Origin: Halorubrum sp. CSM-61
GTDB taxonomy: Archaea; Halobacteriota; Halobacteria; Halobacteriales; Haloferacaceae
Direction: 5' to 3'
Assembly: GCF_003781945.1 (NCBI RefSeq)
Contig: NZ_RJJW01000003.1
Coordinates: forward strand, 320,260-384,259
Length of the DNA: 64,000 bases
The notes under the pieces are model-generated. The model was not told the DNA's origin. It searched no databases and saw nothing but the letters and a program-made list of their open reading frames with translations. The translations under genes and the position numbers were made by a program. Below are positions 44,117 through 52,749 of this stretch, piece after piece; the first letter of the stretch is position 1; each line of letters opens with the position of its first letter.

Positions 44117-46351
44117 TCACTCCCGCGGCGCGATCAGCTCCACCGGGTGCATCGGCGTCGACTCCAGCAGGGCGTCCAGCTGTTCGTTACAGGAGGTGCC
44201 CGAGGCGACGACGGTCCGGTCGGTGTCGCCGAACTGCTCGCGGAGGGGCTCTCCCACGTCCATGCTCAGTTCGTAGTAGTCGGTCTTGTAGCCGAACGAG
44301 CCGGCCATCCCGCAACACTCCGTCTCAGAGACGCGCACGTCGTAGCCGAGCCGCTCCATCACGGCGGTCGCGTGCTCGCCGACGCCGATCGTCCGCGCCT
44401 GGCAGTGCGGGTGGTAGGCGACGCGCGTCCCCGAGGCCACCGGGCCCGTCCCCTCGGCCGGCGCCCGGAGCGCGGCCGGGTCGCCGCCGTTCTCCAGGAG
44501 GCCGAAACAGTACTCCATCACGTCGTAGCCGGCGTCGGCGAGTCGCTCGAACGAGCGCTCCGGGAGGAGCTTCTCGTACTCGCGCCGGAACATCGCGAGG
44601 TCGCTCGGTTCGATCACGACCACGTCGCGGCCGGCGTCGACGTGGGGGGCGAGCCCCGCGTACGCGTCCTCGGCCGACGCTCGCGCGGTCGCGACCATCC
44701 CCTGCGAGAGCGGCGGACGACCGCTCCCCGAGAGGTCTGGGACCCGGACGTGGACGCCGAGCGCCTCCAGCGCGCGCACCGCCGCCTTTCCCCGGTCGAT
44801 GTCGACGTAGTTGGTCGCGGTGTCGGGGTAGAGCACGGCTTCCCGGGACGCCTCGTCCGCAGGGACCGCGGCGCCGCCCCGGCGCTCGAACCAGTCGACG
44901 AGCGGCTCGCTCGCGAACTCGGGCAGGTCGCGCCGGCGGTCGATCCCGGTCACGCGCTCGGCGAGCGCGCGGAGCGGGCCCGCGTCGGCGAGCCGGTTCG
45001 CGATCGGCGCGGTCAGGCTCCCGAGCTTCGCGACGGTCTCGTAGCTGCCGACGACCCGCGTCCCCAGATCGAGTCCCGCGGGCTCCTCGTCGGGCACCAG
45101 CTCCTCGAACAGCCAGTCGGTCTGTCGAGAGTCGACCTCGCCGCGGTTGATCCGGTCGCGGACGACCGTGTTGATCCACGGGATGTCGATCCCGACGGGA
45201 CACGCCGGGACGCACCGGGAGCAGCCGGTACAGAGGTCGTTGAACTCGGCGGCGACGTCGAGCCCCTCGATCCCGGCCTCCCAGCCGGTGGCGATGCCGC
45301 CGGAGTACGTCTCCCCGCCGAACGCGTGGCCGCCGACGCTCTGGAAGTTGCCGCAGGCGTTCGCGCAGGCGGAACACCGGATGCAGTACAGCGTCTCCTT
45401 CAGCTCCTCGTCGTCGCGCATCGCCATGCGCCCGTTGTCGATGAGGACGAGGTGGAAGTCGCGGTCGTCGCCCGAGCCGTCGGCGAGCGGCTCCTCGTCG
45501 CCCTGGAAGTCCGGAATGGGGGAATCGACGGGCGGGGTGAGCGTCGAGATGTAGGAGGTCACGTCCTGTCCCGTCCCGGACCGGCCGATCAGCTCGACGA
45601 ACGGCGAGAAGTCCTCGACGGTCGGGACGAGCTTCTCGACGCCCGCGACCGCGACGTGGGTGTCGGTCGCGGTCACCGACTTCCGGGCGTTGCCCTCGCT
45701 GGTGACCAGAAGCATCGTGCCCGAGTCCGCGGCGATGAAGTTCGCCCCCGTCATCCCCACGTCGGCGTCCTCGATCAGCTCGCCGAGCCGCTCGCGGGCG
45801 AACACCGTGAGCTCCTCGGCGGTCTCCGGCGGGTCGTCGAGGTCGAACCGCTCCGCGAACAGCTCCGAGATGCCCTCGCGGGACTTGTGGATCGCCGGCG
45901 CGACGATGTGCGAGGGCGCCTCGTCGGCGAGCTGGAGGACCCACTCGCCGAGGTCCGTCTCGACCACCTCCACGCCCTCCGCTTCGAGCGCCTCGTTCAC
46001 CTCGATCTCCTCGGAGGTCATCGACTTCGACTTCACGAGGCGGTCGGCGTCGCGCTCCCGGGCGGTCAGCTCCGTGATGTACCGGTTCGCGTCCGCCGCG
46101 TCGTCGGCGACGTAGACGGTCCCGCCGTCGGCTTCGACCGATTCTCTCACCTGCTCGATCAGTTCCGGCAGGCGGCCGATCGCGTCCTCCTTGATGGCGC
46201 GGGCCTCGCCTTTCAGCTCCTCGTAGTCGTCGAGCCGGCCCGTCGACTCGTAGCGCCCCTCGTTGAACCCGCGGGTGTTCGCGGCGACCGCGTCGCCCTC
46301 GGCCGCCATCAGCTCGCGGATGCGGTCGGCCTTCGCGGCGTCGCTACTCAT
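44117..46351 (-). CDS. LutB-type lactate utilisation Fe-S protein fused to LutA-like CCG domains
   Basis: A 744-residue protein. Residues 1-320 form a LUD domain (SKSMTSEEIEVNEALEAEGVEVVETDLGEW and MTGANFIAADSGTMLLVTSEGN). Two [4Fe-4S] motifs follow: CIRCSACANACG and CTGCSRCVPACPVG near residues 325-400. The last ~290 residues carry CCG domains (YHPHCQARTIG and ETECCGMAGSFGYKTDYYE), as in LutA or GlpC. In bacteria LutA and LutB are separate subunits; here they are one chain. Together with LutC it should oxidise L-lactate to pyruvate. Its start overlaps lutC's stop by eight nt. Confidence 0.92.
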   Translation of the reverse strand: MSSDAAKADRIRELMAAEGDAVAANTRGFNEGRYESTGRLDDYEELKGEARAIKEDAIGRLPELIEQVRESVEADGGTVYVADDAADANRYITELTARERDADRLVKSKSMTSEEIEVNEALEAEGVEVVETDLGEWVLQLADEAPSHIVAPAIHKSREGISELFAERFDLDDPPETAEELTVFARERLGELIEDADVGMTGANFIAADSGTMLLVTSEGNARKSVTATDTHVAVAGVEKLVPTVEDFSPFVELIGRSGTGQDVTSYISTLTPPVDSPIPDFQGDEEPLADGSGDDRDFHLVLIDNGRMAMRDDEELKETLYCIRCSACANACGNFQSVGGHAFGGETYSGGIATGWEAGIEGLDVAAEFNDLCTGCSRCVPACPVGIDIPWINTVVRDRINRGEVDSRQTDWLFEELVPDEEPAGLDLGTRVVGSYETVAKLGSLTAPIANRLADAGPLRALAERVTGIDRRRDLPEFASEPLVDWFERRGGAAVPADEASREAVLYPDTATNYVDIDRGKAAVRALEALGVHVRVPDLSGSGRPPLSQGMVATARASAEDAYAGLAPHVDAGRDVVVIEPSDLAMFRREYEKLLPERSFERLADAGYDVMEYCFGLLENGGDPAALRAPAEGTGPVASGTRVAYHPHCQARTIGVGEHATAVMERLGYDVRVSETECCGMAGSFGYKTDYYELSMDVGEPLREQFGDTDRTVVASGTSCNEQLDALLESTPMHPVELIAPRE

Positions 46352-46913
46352 CGGCGGTCACCCCGGGATCCGCGGAGTCGGCCGCCTCGTCGTCCCGCAA
46401 CAGCACCACGTGGACCTCCTTCGGGCCGTGCGCCCCTTGGACGAGCCCGCCCATGTCGGCGGTCGCGCTGGGACCGGTGGCGAACACCACGTCCGCCGAC
46501 TCGTCGCGCGCCTTCGGGCCGAGCCACTCGAACGCGTCCGGCATGTCGGGGACGAGGTCGGCCTCGCGGAGGACGACGACGTGGCGGTCGACGAAGAGGC
46601 TCACCGGCTCGGTTCCCGCCCGGTCGGCCTCGATCGCGACGCTCCCGTACGCGACGACCCCGAGCTCCGCGTCGGTGACGCCGGTGTGGGCCGCGCGGAG
46701 CTCTGCGGTCGTCGGGTCGGTCTCGACCCGGTCGGGCAGCGCGACCGGCGCGTCGGTCGGGTCGTCGCCCCCTCCGCCGAGCGGGACCCCGACGGCCGGG
46801 TCCCCCGCGGCCTCGTCGATCAGTTCCCCGCACGCGCTCGGCGGCCCCTCGGTGACGGTCACTCCGAGGGAGTCCAGCCGGCGCTTGAACGTCGAGCGGT
46901 CGGCGAGTGACAT
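46344..46913 (-). CDS. lutC: LutC-type LUD-domain protein
   Basis: A 189-residue LUD-domain protein. It shows the Thr/Gly-rich LutC core: GVTDAELGVVAYGSVAIEAD near residue 77 and VVFATGPSATADMGGLVQGAHGPKEVHVVLL near residue 140, the signature end of LutC. It is the third part of the lactate-oxidising complex and overlaps the LutB/LutA fusion gene by eight nt, so the pair is an operon. Its promoter region is shared with the divergent dehydrogenase gene. TATA-like ATATGTATC on the minus strand lies about 25 nt before the ATG. Confidence 0.92.
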   Translation of the reverse strand: MSLADRSTFKRRLDSLGVTVTEGPPSACGELIDEAAGDPAVGVPLGGGGDDPTDAPVALPDRVETDPTTAELRAAHTGVTDAELGVVAYGSVAIEADRAGTEPVSLFVDRHVVVLREADLVPDMPDAFEWLGPKARDESADVVFATGPSATADMGGLVQGAHGPKEVHVVLLRDDEAADSADPGVTADE

Positions 46914-47051
46914 ACGTCATCATTCAACGGGATACATATGGGTGTTGTGCCGGGTTTCGGGGACCCCGTTCGAGCTTGCGGCTGGGCGGGAGGTTCCCGT
47001 TCGATATGCCGGGTCAGGAGATTTTTCATAGCTCGACCGTGAGGGACTCTC
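46914..47051. promoter_or_regulatory. Divergent promoter, lut operon and D-lactate dehydrogenase-type gene
   Basis: 138 nt between lutC (minus) and the FAD/Fe-S dehydrogenase gene (plus). CATATGTATCC (about 46930-46940, read on the minus strand) is a TATA-like box for lutC. A T-rich ATTTTTCATAG at about 47021-47031 precedes the dehydrogenase ATG by about 25 nt. Shared regulation of both lactate pathways is likely (inference). Confidence 0.6.
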
Positions 47052-50000
47052 ATGGCAACCAACACGCCGGACCCGGATCCGCGGGACGGGGGGGACTTCG
47101 ACTACACGGGCGGGGCGGTGGAGCGCCCGGACCTCGTCGAGGCGCTGGAGGCCCGGGTCGACGGCGACGTACGGTTCGACGACTACTCGAAGCGGCTGTA
47201 CGCGACCGACGCGTCGGCGTACGAGGTCACGCCGATCGGGGTCGTGATGCCGGCGTCGACGGCGGACGTGGCGGCGGTTCACGAGTACTGCTTCGAGGAG
47301 GGAATTCCGGTGTTGCCGCGCGGAGGCGGCACGTCGCTCGCGGGCCAGACGGTGAGCGAGGCGGTCGTCCTCGATCTGACCGACTCGATGGACGCGGTGC
47401 TGTCGACGGACCCGGACGCGGGGACCGCCCGGGCGCAGGCGGGGGCGTACGTCGGCGATCTCAACGCCGCGGTCGAGCCCCACGGGCTGAAGTTCGCGCC
47501 CGACCCGGCGTGGCGCGACAAGTCCGCGCTCGGCGGCGCGATCGGCAACAACTCCACCGGCTCGCACTCGCTGAAGTACGGGAAGACCGACCACTACGTC
47601 GAGGAGGCGGAGGTCGTGCTCGCGGACGGGACGGTGACGACCTTCGGGGAGGTCGCCGTCGAGGAGCTGCGCGAGTCGGCCGATCCCGACGCCGACGACC
47701 TCCTGCCGCGAATCTACGCCGAGGTCGTCCGAATCTTAGACGAGGAGGCGGACGCGATCGACGAGCGGTTCCCGGAGATGAAGCGGAACGTCTCCGGCTA
47801 CAACCTCGACCGCCTGCTCGCCGAGTACCGCGGCGATCACGGCGAGGCGGGCGCGGTCAACCTCGCTCGCCTCATGGCCGGCAGCGAGGGGACGCTCGCG
47901 ACGGTGACGGAGGCGACGGTCTCGCTCGTGGCGATTCCGGAGACGAAGGCGGTGGCGCTCCTGACGTACGACGACCTCCTCGACGCCATGGAGGACGTGG
48001 CGCCGATCCTCGAACACGACCCCGCCGCCGTCGAGGTGATGGACGACGTCCTCTTAGGGCTCGCCGCCGACACGCCGGAGTTCGCGGAGGTCGTCGGAAT
48101 GCTTCCCGAGGGAACCAATTCCGTGCTCCTCGTCGAGTTCTACGCCGACAGCGACGCGGAGGGGAAACGGAAGGTCGCGGACCTGATCGCGGACCGGGCG
48201 GGCGCGACGGCCGAGCGACCCCGACCGGCGACGGTGGCGGAGCCGAGCGACGGCGCCGCGGCGGTCACGAGCCAGCCCCGTCGCGCGGTCGACGCGATGG
48301 AGGCGCACGACCCCGCGAAGCGCGACCGGTTCTGGAAGATGCGCAAGGCGGGGCTCCCGATCCTGCTGTCGCGCACCACCGACGACAAGCACATCTCCTT
48401 CATCGAGGACTGCGCGATCCCGCCGGAGCACCTCCCGGAGTACACCCGCGAGTTCCAGGAGATTCTGGAGGACAACGACACGTTCGCGACGTTCTACGCG
48501 CACGCCGGGCCGGGGGTGCTCCACGTCCGACCGCTGATCAACACGAAGGACGTCGACGGCGTGGACGCGATGGTCGATATCGCCGACCGCGTCACCGACG
48601 CCGTGGTCCGGCTCGGCGGGTCGGTGTCTGGCGAGCACGGCGACGGCCGCGCCCGGACCCAGTGGAACCGGAAGCTGTACGGCGAGGACCTGTGGGACGC
48701 CTTCCGCGAGCTGAAGACCGCCTTCGACCCCGACTGGCTGCTCAATCCGGGGAACGTCTGCGGCGACTTCGACATGCGCGAGAACCTCCGGTTCGACGCC
48801 GACTACGAGTACGACGCCGGCTTCGACCCGGCGATGGAGTGGGCGATCGACAACGGGATGCAGGGGATGGTCGAGCTCTGCCACGGCTGCGGGGGCTGTC
48901 GCGGTCCGCAGGAGACCACCGGCGGCGTGATGTGTCCGACCTTCCGCGCCTCCGAGGAGGAGATACAGGCGACCCGCGGCCGGGCGAACATGCTCCGCGG
49001 AGCCATGAACGGCGAGCTCCCCGACGACCCGACCGACGACGAGTTCGTCACCGAGGTGATGGACCTCTGCGTCGGCTGTAAGGGCTGTACGGTGGACTGC
49101 CCGAGCGGCGTCGACATGGCGAAGCTCAAGGCCGAGGTCGAGCACGCCCACCACGAGGAGCACGGGATCGACCTCCGCACGCGGGTGCTGGGGAACTTCG
49201 AGCGGTTGGCGCCCCTCGGATCGAAGCTGGCCCCCCTCTCGAACCTCCCCGGGAAGCTCCCGGGCGCCGGCCTCGTCATGGAGAAGGCCCTCGGGATCGC
49301 GAGGGAGCGCGACCTCCCCACGTTCCGCTCGGAGAGCCTGACCGACTGGTTCGAGGCCCGCGGCGGCGCGGGAATCGCCCGCGCCGAGGCCGACCGCGAC
49401 GTGCTGCTGTTCCCAGACGTGTACACCACCTACACGAACCCCGGCGCGGGGAAGGCCGCGGTACGCGTGCTGGAGGCCGCGAACTGCCACGTCCGGATCC
49501 CGGACGTGGACGGGAGCGGTCGCCCCCCGCACTCGAAGGGGATGCTCGAGAAGTCCCGGAAGGCCGCCGAAGACGCGGTCGAGACGCTCGCGCCCGAGAC
49601 GCGGAACGGCTGGGACGTGGTCGTCGTCGAGCCGACCGACGCCGTGATGCTCCAGAGCGACTACCACGACCTGCTCGACGGCGACGCCAGCGACGTGCCC
49701 GACGCCGACGTGGCGTCGGTCTCGGCGAACACCTACGGAATCATGGAGTACGTCGACGCCCACCGGCTCGACGAGGGGATCGACCTCGACGCGCCAACCG
49801 AGTCGCTCACCTACCACGGCCACTGTCACCAGAAGGCGACGAAGAAGGACCACCACGCCGTGGGTGTGCTCCGACGGGCAGGGTACGGGGTCGACCCGCT
49901 CGACACCTCCTGTTGCGGGATGGCGGGCTCGTTCGGCTACGAGGCCGAGCACTACTCGATGAGCAAGGCGATCGGTCGGATCCTGTTCGATCAGGTCGAG

Positions 50001-50123
50001 GCGAGCGACGGCGACGAGGTCGTCGCGCCCGGCGCCTCCTGCCGGAGCCAACTGAAGGAGCGCGACGGCGGCGCCCCCGAACCGCCGCATCCGGTCGAGA
50101 AGCTGGCGGCGGCGCTGGCGTAG
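47052..50123 (+). CDS. FAD-linked oxidase/Fe-S dehydrogenase, D-lactate (2-hydroxyacid) dehydrogenase type
   Basis: A 1023-residue two-module enzyme. Residues 1-580 form an FAD-binding PCMH-type oxidase (VLPRGGGTSLAGQTVSEAVVLDL near residue 95, FYAHAGPGVLHVRPLINT, GSVSGEHGDGRARTQW near residue 524). Then come [4Fe-4S] motifs (CHGCGGCRGPQ near residue 615 and CVGCKGCTVDCPSGVDMAKLK near residue 677) and C-terminal CCG domains (YHGHCHQKATKKDHH, TSCCGMAGSFGYEAEHYS). It suits a membrane-linked D-lactate or glycolate dehydrogenase passing electrons to quinone or an Fe-S partner. The divergent lut operon supports D-lactate. Substrate is not proven. Confidence 0.92.
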   Translation: MATNTPDPDPRDGGDFDYTGGAVERPDLVEALEARVDGDVRFDDYSKRLYATDASAYEVTPIGVVMPASTADVAAVHEYCFEEGIPVLPRGGGTSLAGQTVSEAVVLDLTDSMDAVLSTDPDAGTARAQAGAYVGDLNAAVEPHGLKFAPDPAWRDKSALGGAIGNNSTGSHSLKYGKTDHYVEEAEVVLADGTVTTFGEVAVEELRESADPDADDLLPRIYAEVVRILDEEADAIDERFPEMKRNVSGYNLDRLLAEYRGDHGEAGAVNLARLMAGSEGTLATVTEATVSLVAIPETKAVALLTYDDLLDAMEDVAPILEHDPAAVEVMDDVLLGLAADTPEFAEVVGMLPEGTNSVLLVEFYADSDAEGKRKVADLIADRAGATAERPRPATVAEPSDGAAAVTSQPRRAVDAMEAHDPAKRDRFWKMRKAGLPILLSRTTDDKHISFIEDCAIPPEHLPEYTREFQEILEDNDTFATFYAHAGPGVLHVRPLINTKDVDGVDAMVDIADRVTDAVVRLGGSVSGEHGDGRARTQWNRKLYGEDLWDAFRELKTAFDPDWLLNPGNVCGDFDMRENLRFDADYEYDAGFDPAMEWAIDNGMQGMVELCHGCGGCRGPQETTGGVMCPTFRASEEEIQATRGRANMLRGAMNGELPDDPTDDEFVTEVMDLCVGCKGCTVDCPSGVDMAKLKAEVEHAHHEEHGIDLRTRVLGNFERLAPLGSKLAPLSNLPGKLPGAGLVMEKALGIARERDLPTFRSESLTDWFEARGGAGIARAEADRDVLLFPDVYTTYTNPGAGKAAVRVLEAANCHVRIPDVDGSGRPPHSKGMLEKSRKAAEDAVETLAPETRNGWDVVVVEPTDAVMLQSDYHDLLDGDASDVPDADVASVSANTYGIMEYVDAHRLDEGIDLDAPTESLTYHGHCHQKATKKDHHAVGVLRRAGYGVDPLDTSCCGMAGSFGYEAEHYSMSKAIGRILFDQVEASDGDEVVAPGASCRSQLKERDGGAPEPPHPVEKLAAALA

Positions 50124-50142
50124 GCGGGCGATCCCGGCGGGG

Positions 50143-50170
50143 GACTCCCCCGTGAACCGAACGGGGAGTC
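50143..50170. terminator. Possible terminator hairpin after the dehydrogenase gene
   Basis: GACTCCCC (50143-50150) pairs perfectly with GGGGAGTC (50163-50170). It lies 20 nt after the stop of the dehydrogenase gene and before the repeat copy. No T-run follows, so the call is weak. Confidence 0.3.
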
Positions 50171-50261
50171 GTTCTCAAAAGCCACGGGCGCAAGCGTTCC
50201 GGTCAATATCGGTCCGGTGACGATTGATAGCGGGAGTAGGTATAGCGATATGGTGGAGTAG

Positions 50262-50640
50262 TTGTTTATAACTGATCGAGTAGTGTTGCTGGCGGCGGTT
50301 TATAAGTGATCGACGGTGCTGCGGTGAACAGCTTCAAAGCCCCAGCCGCTAAGGGCGACGCATGCTCGCTGCGCGCCTCACTCGGTCGCTCACGGTGTTC
50401 GCTCCCTCGTTGCGGTGCTTGCGTCCCCTGCGACGCCCTTAGCGGCTGCCCCTTTGAGTCCCACCCGCCCGCAACCGCACAGCGCCTCACGCCTCCCCAG
50501 CCTCGTCGCTGGCGGCGACAGCCGCCAGCGACTCCCTCGCACCGGCGGTTCGCGGCCGCCAATGGCGGCCGCGAACCGGGGCGCGCCACAGCCGTTCATT
50601 CATAAGCGGTCGTCCCCGTCGCTCACGGCTGTTTAAATAT
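50262..50640 (-). repeat. Dispersed structured repeat element, copy 2 (possible ncRNA)
   Basis: An inverted copy of the 4579-5060 element, reading leftward from 50640 and again starting with ATATTTAA. H1 is a 15-bp hairpin (arms 50564-50578 and 50546-50560, loop ATT). H2 (50505-50532) is identical to copy 1. H3 pairs 50434-50456 with 50335-50357: CAAAG/CTTTG, GGG/GGG loop, then 15 perfect pairs. The distal part of H3 is CTAAGGGCG here versus CGAGGAC in copy 1. It begins 48 nt past the stop of a co-directional gene (50689, minus) and has a single 57-nt unit where copy 1 has about 2.5. Confidence 0.85.
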
Positions 50641-50688
50641 CGAACTGTCACCACCGATCTGCAATACTCACTCCCGCACTCGATCAAG

Positions 50689-51684
50689 TTACTCGCCTCC
50701 TTCGACCCGATCGCGCTCTCGCTCCCGCCGTCGGTCCAAGACCAGTTCGAGTCCCTTCCCGGGACCCCCCTCGATCGGCCAGCCCTTCGTGCGCCACTGG
50801 GGCGGCTCGGGTGAGAACTCCGCGCAGGAGCCCGAACACTCCCGGCCGGTCGGGACCTTGTCCTTCGCCGCGCAGTACGGGACGAGCGCTCGACCCTCCC
50901 GGCGGAGTTCGAAGTGCCGACAGTCCGGGCGCATCGTGTCGGCGAAGGAGCGCCACCCCTTCCCGTAGGCGCGCTCGGCGATCTCCAGCCGGAGCGTCTC
51001 GATCTCGGGATCGCGTCGCTCGCTTCCCTGCGGGCCCAGATCGCTCGGGTGCCACGCCACGCTCGCCGCGTCGGCGCGAACCCCCTCGGAGAAGTCGGTC
51101 GCGAGGATGCCGGCCTCGACGGGCATCTCGCGGAGCAGCGCCGGCTCGACGCGCTCGCCGGTCGTCTCGGTCGCGAGCCACGCCTCGTCCGCGAGGCCGG
51201 CCTCCACGTCGTGAGCGAGCTGGTCGGCGAGGCGGTCGGCGGCGGAGCGGTCCAGGTCCGGCTTGTTCTCGATCGCGACGATCCGCTCGACCCAGTCCGG
51301 GTACGGTCGCGTCCGGCGGAGCTGGATCCGGTTGTTCCGCCGGCGCTTCTCGATCAGGCTCCGGCCCGCGGCCCGGTGCACCGCCTGCCGGACGTAGCGC
51401 CACGGGTAGCCGGGGTGCGGGAGCGCGTCGCGGTACCACGCCCACTCGGCCGGGGCGTGGCGCACGACGTGGAGGAGATCGGAATCGATGGTCCGGTCGC
51501 CGAACGCGCGGCGGGCCGCGAACGCCGCCGGATCGACCTCGATCACGACCGTGTCCCAGCGGCGCTTCTTGGTACCGAGCTGGCGGGCGACGACCGCGGG
51601 ACGGGGACCGTCGCTCGGGTGCCACGCGAGCTCGGCGTACCGACAGACGAGGAGCTCGTAGCCGAACTCGGCGTCCGGAGTCAC
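50689..51684 (-). CDS. DUF5787-like protein, candidate Fe-S nuclease
   Basis: A 331-residue haloarchaeal protein. The segment VERIVAIENKPDLDRSAADRLADQL near residue 130 contains an E-x-K pair after hydrophobic strands, as in PD-(D/E)XK nucleases. The C-terminal part holds four Cys (DCRHFEL, VPYCAAK, then ECSGSC), and one Cys lies at the start (LLVCRYAELAW), a layout like the Fe-S site of Cas4/RecB-type nucleases. This is a resemblance, not a proven match. The first start codon at 51684 gives a normal N-terminus. Repeat copy 2 starts 48 nt after its stop. Confidence 0.72.
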   Translation of the reverse strand: MTPDAEFGYELLVCRYAELAWHPSDGPRPAVVARQLGTKKRRWDTVVIEVDPAAFAARRAFGDRTIDSDLLHVVRHAPAEWAWYRDALPHPGYPWRYVRQAVHRAAGRSLIEKRRRNNRIQLRRTRPYPDWVERIVAIENKPDLDRSAADRLADQLAHDVEAGLADEAWLATETTGERVEPALLREMPVEAGILATDFSEGVRADAASVAWHPSDLGPQGSERRDPEIETLRLEIAERAYGKGWRSFADTMRPDCRHFELRREGRALVPYCAAKDKVPTGRECSGSCAEFSPEPPQWRTKGWPIEGGPGKGLELVLDRRRERERDRVEGGE

Positions 51685-51738
51685 GGTCGGAATCGCCGAC
51701 GCCGGAGTGAAAAGCGGATCGTCACGGTCGCCCGAGGG

Positions 51739-52185
51739 TCAGACGTACTCGCCCGTCTCGTCGTCTTTCCGCTCGTCGAGGTACTCGTGAGCGTCTTCGA
51801 GGATCTCTCGGGGCCCGGTCTGCGTGATCGTGTTGAGCGCCTGATCGTAGTCGCGCCACTGCAGGTCGCGGTGTTCGTTCGATATCTCGGCGCTCGCCTC
51901 GAACGAGCGCGCGATGAACAGGTGGACCGTCTTGTGGATGGTGTTGCCGTTCGCCTCGAACACGTAGTCGTACTCCTCGCGGAAGCCGTCTATCAGCCGG
52001 AAATCCTCGATCCCGGCCTCCTCGCCGACTTCCCGTATCGCCGTCTGCTGGAGCTCCTCGTCCCCCTCGACCCCGCCCTTGGGGAACTCCCAGTCCCCCG
52101 GTCGGCTCTTCAGGAGCAAGTACTCCCGTTCGCCGCGGGTGTCGCGGAAGAGGATGGCTCCAGCGCTGGTCGCTTCGACCGTCAT
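51739..52185 (-). CDS. NUDIX hydrolase, bis(5'-nucleosyl)-tetraphosphatase type
   Basis: A 148-residue NUDIX protein. It opens with TSAGAILFRDTRGEREYLLLK, has WEFPKGGVEGDEELQQTAIREVGEEAGIE near residue 36-64 (the NUDIX box) and closes with REILEDAHEYLDERK. The WEFPKGG start of the box is usual for diadenosine tetraphosphate hydrolases. It may remove stress dinucleotides. ATG 52185 is preferred to the ATG at 52206, since a TATA-like TTTAGGG lies ~27 nt before it. Confidence 0.88.
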   Translation of the reverse strand: MTVEATSAGAILFRDTRGEREYLLLKSRPGDWEFPKGGVEGDEELQQTAIREVGEEAGIEDFRLIDGFREEYDYVFEANGNTIHKTVHLFIARSFEASAEISNEHRDLQWRDYDQALNTITQTGPREILEDAHEYLDERKDDETGEYV

Positions 52186-52387
52186 TAGCGTCAGGTAAGC
52201 GAGCACCCCTAAAGAGGGTGTCGGAGTCGCGAACGCACCGGCCGTTGCGGCCCTCTTCGGCTGATTTGGGCGGCGTTAACCCTCGGTGTCGAGATTTTTA
52301 TACGCCGATCTGGGCGCTGCATGTAGCCTCCCGCCTCGGTAGATGCGTTTTTGGTCCTCGGGCCACCATCACCGGTAACCCCCAGCC

Positions 52388-52720
52388 ATGACCTTCGTCA
52401 CGAAACTCTCTTTCGCCTCCGGCGACCGGGACGTGCTCGCCGAGACGGTCGAGGAACTCAAGTCGACGCTCGAACGCAAGGGCGCGGAGTGTAAGGGCCC
52501 GCACGCCACGCCCGCCGAGACGGTCCGCGTCCCGCTTTACAAGCAGCTCCGCGCCGGCGACGAGTTCTCGCCGTGGAGCTACGACGTGTACAAGCGCTCC
52601 ATGGAGATCCACGGCGCCGACGACATCGCCCGCGAGGTCGTCGCCCGCGACTTCCCCGACTCGATCCACGTCGAGGTCGAAGTCGATCAGAAGAAACCGC
52701 TCGGTCACCGCCGCGACTGA
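52388..52720 (+). CDS. uS10/mL48-family ribosomal-type protein (paralogue)
   Basis: A 110-residue protein of the uS10 family: MTFVTKLSFASGDRDVLAETVEELKSTLERKGAECKGPHATPAETVRVPLYKQL, then WSYDVYKRSMEIHG. It differs from the true archaeal S10 (which lies near EF-1A) and is probably a stand-alone paralogue found in haloarchaea. Its role is unclear; it might act under special conditions. A TATA-like TTTTTATAC (52290-52298) precedes a leader of about 65 nt that holds an ATG-TAG pair at 52320-52325. Confidence 0.88.
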   Translation: MTFVTKLSFASGDRDVLAETVEELKSTLERKGAECKGPHATPAETVRVPLYKQLRAGDEFSPWSYDVYKRSMEIHGADDIAREVVARDFPDSIHVEVEVDQKKPLGHRRD

Positions 52721-52749
52721 TTTTTTAAACCGCTGGAGCGACCGACGGC

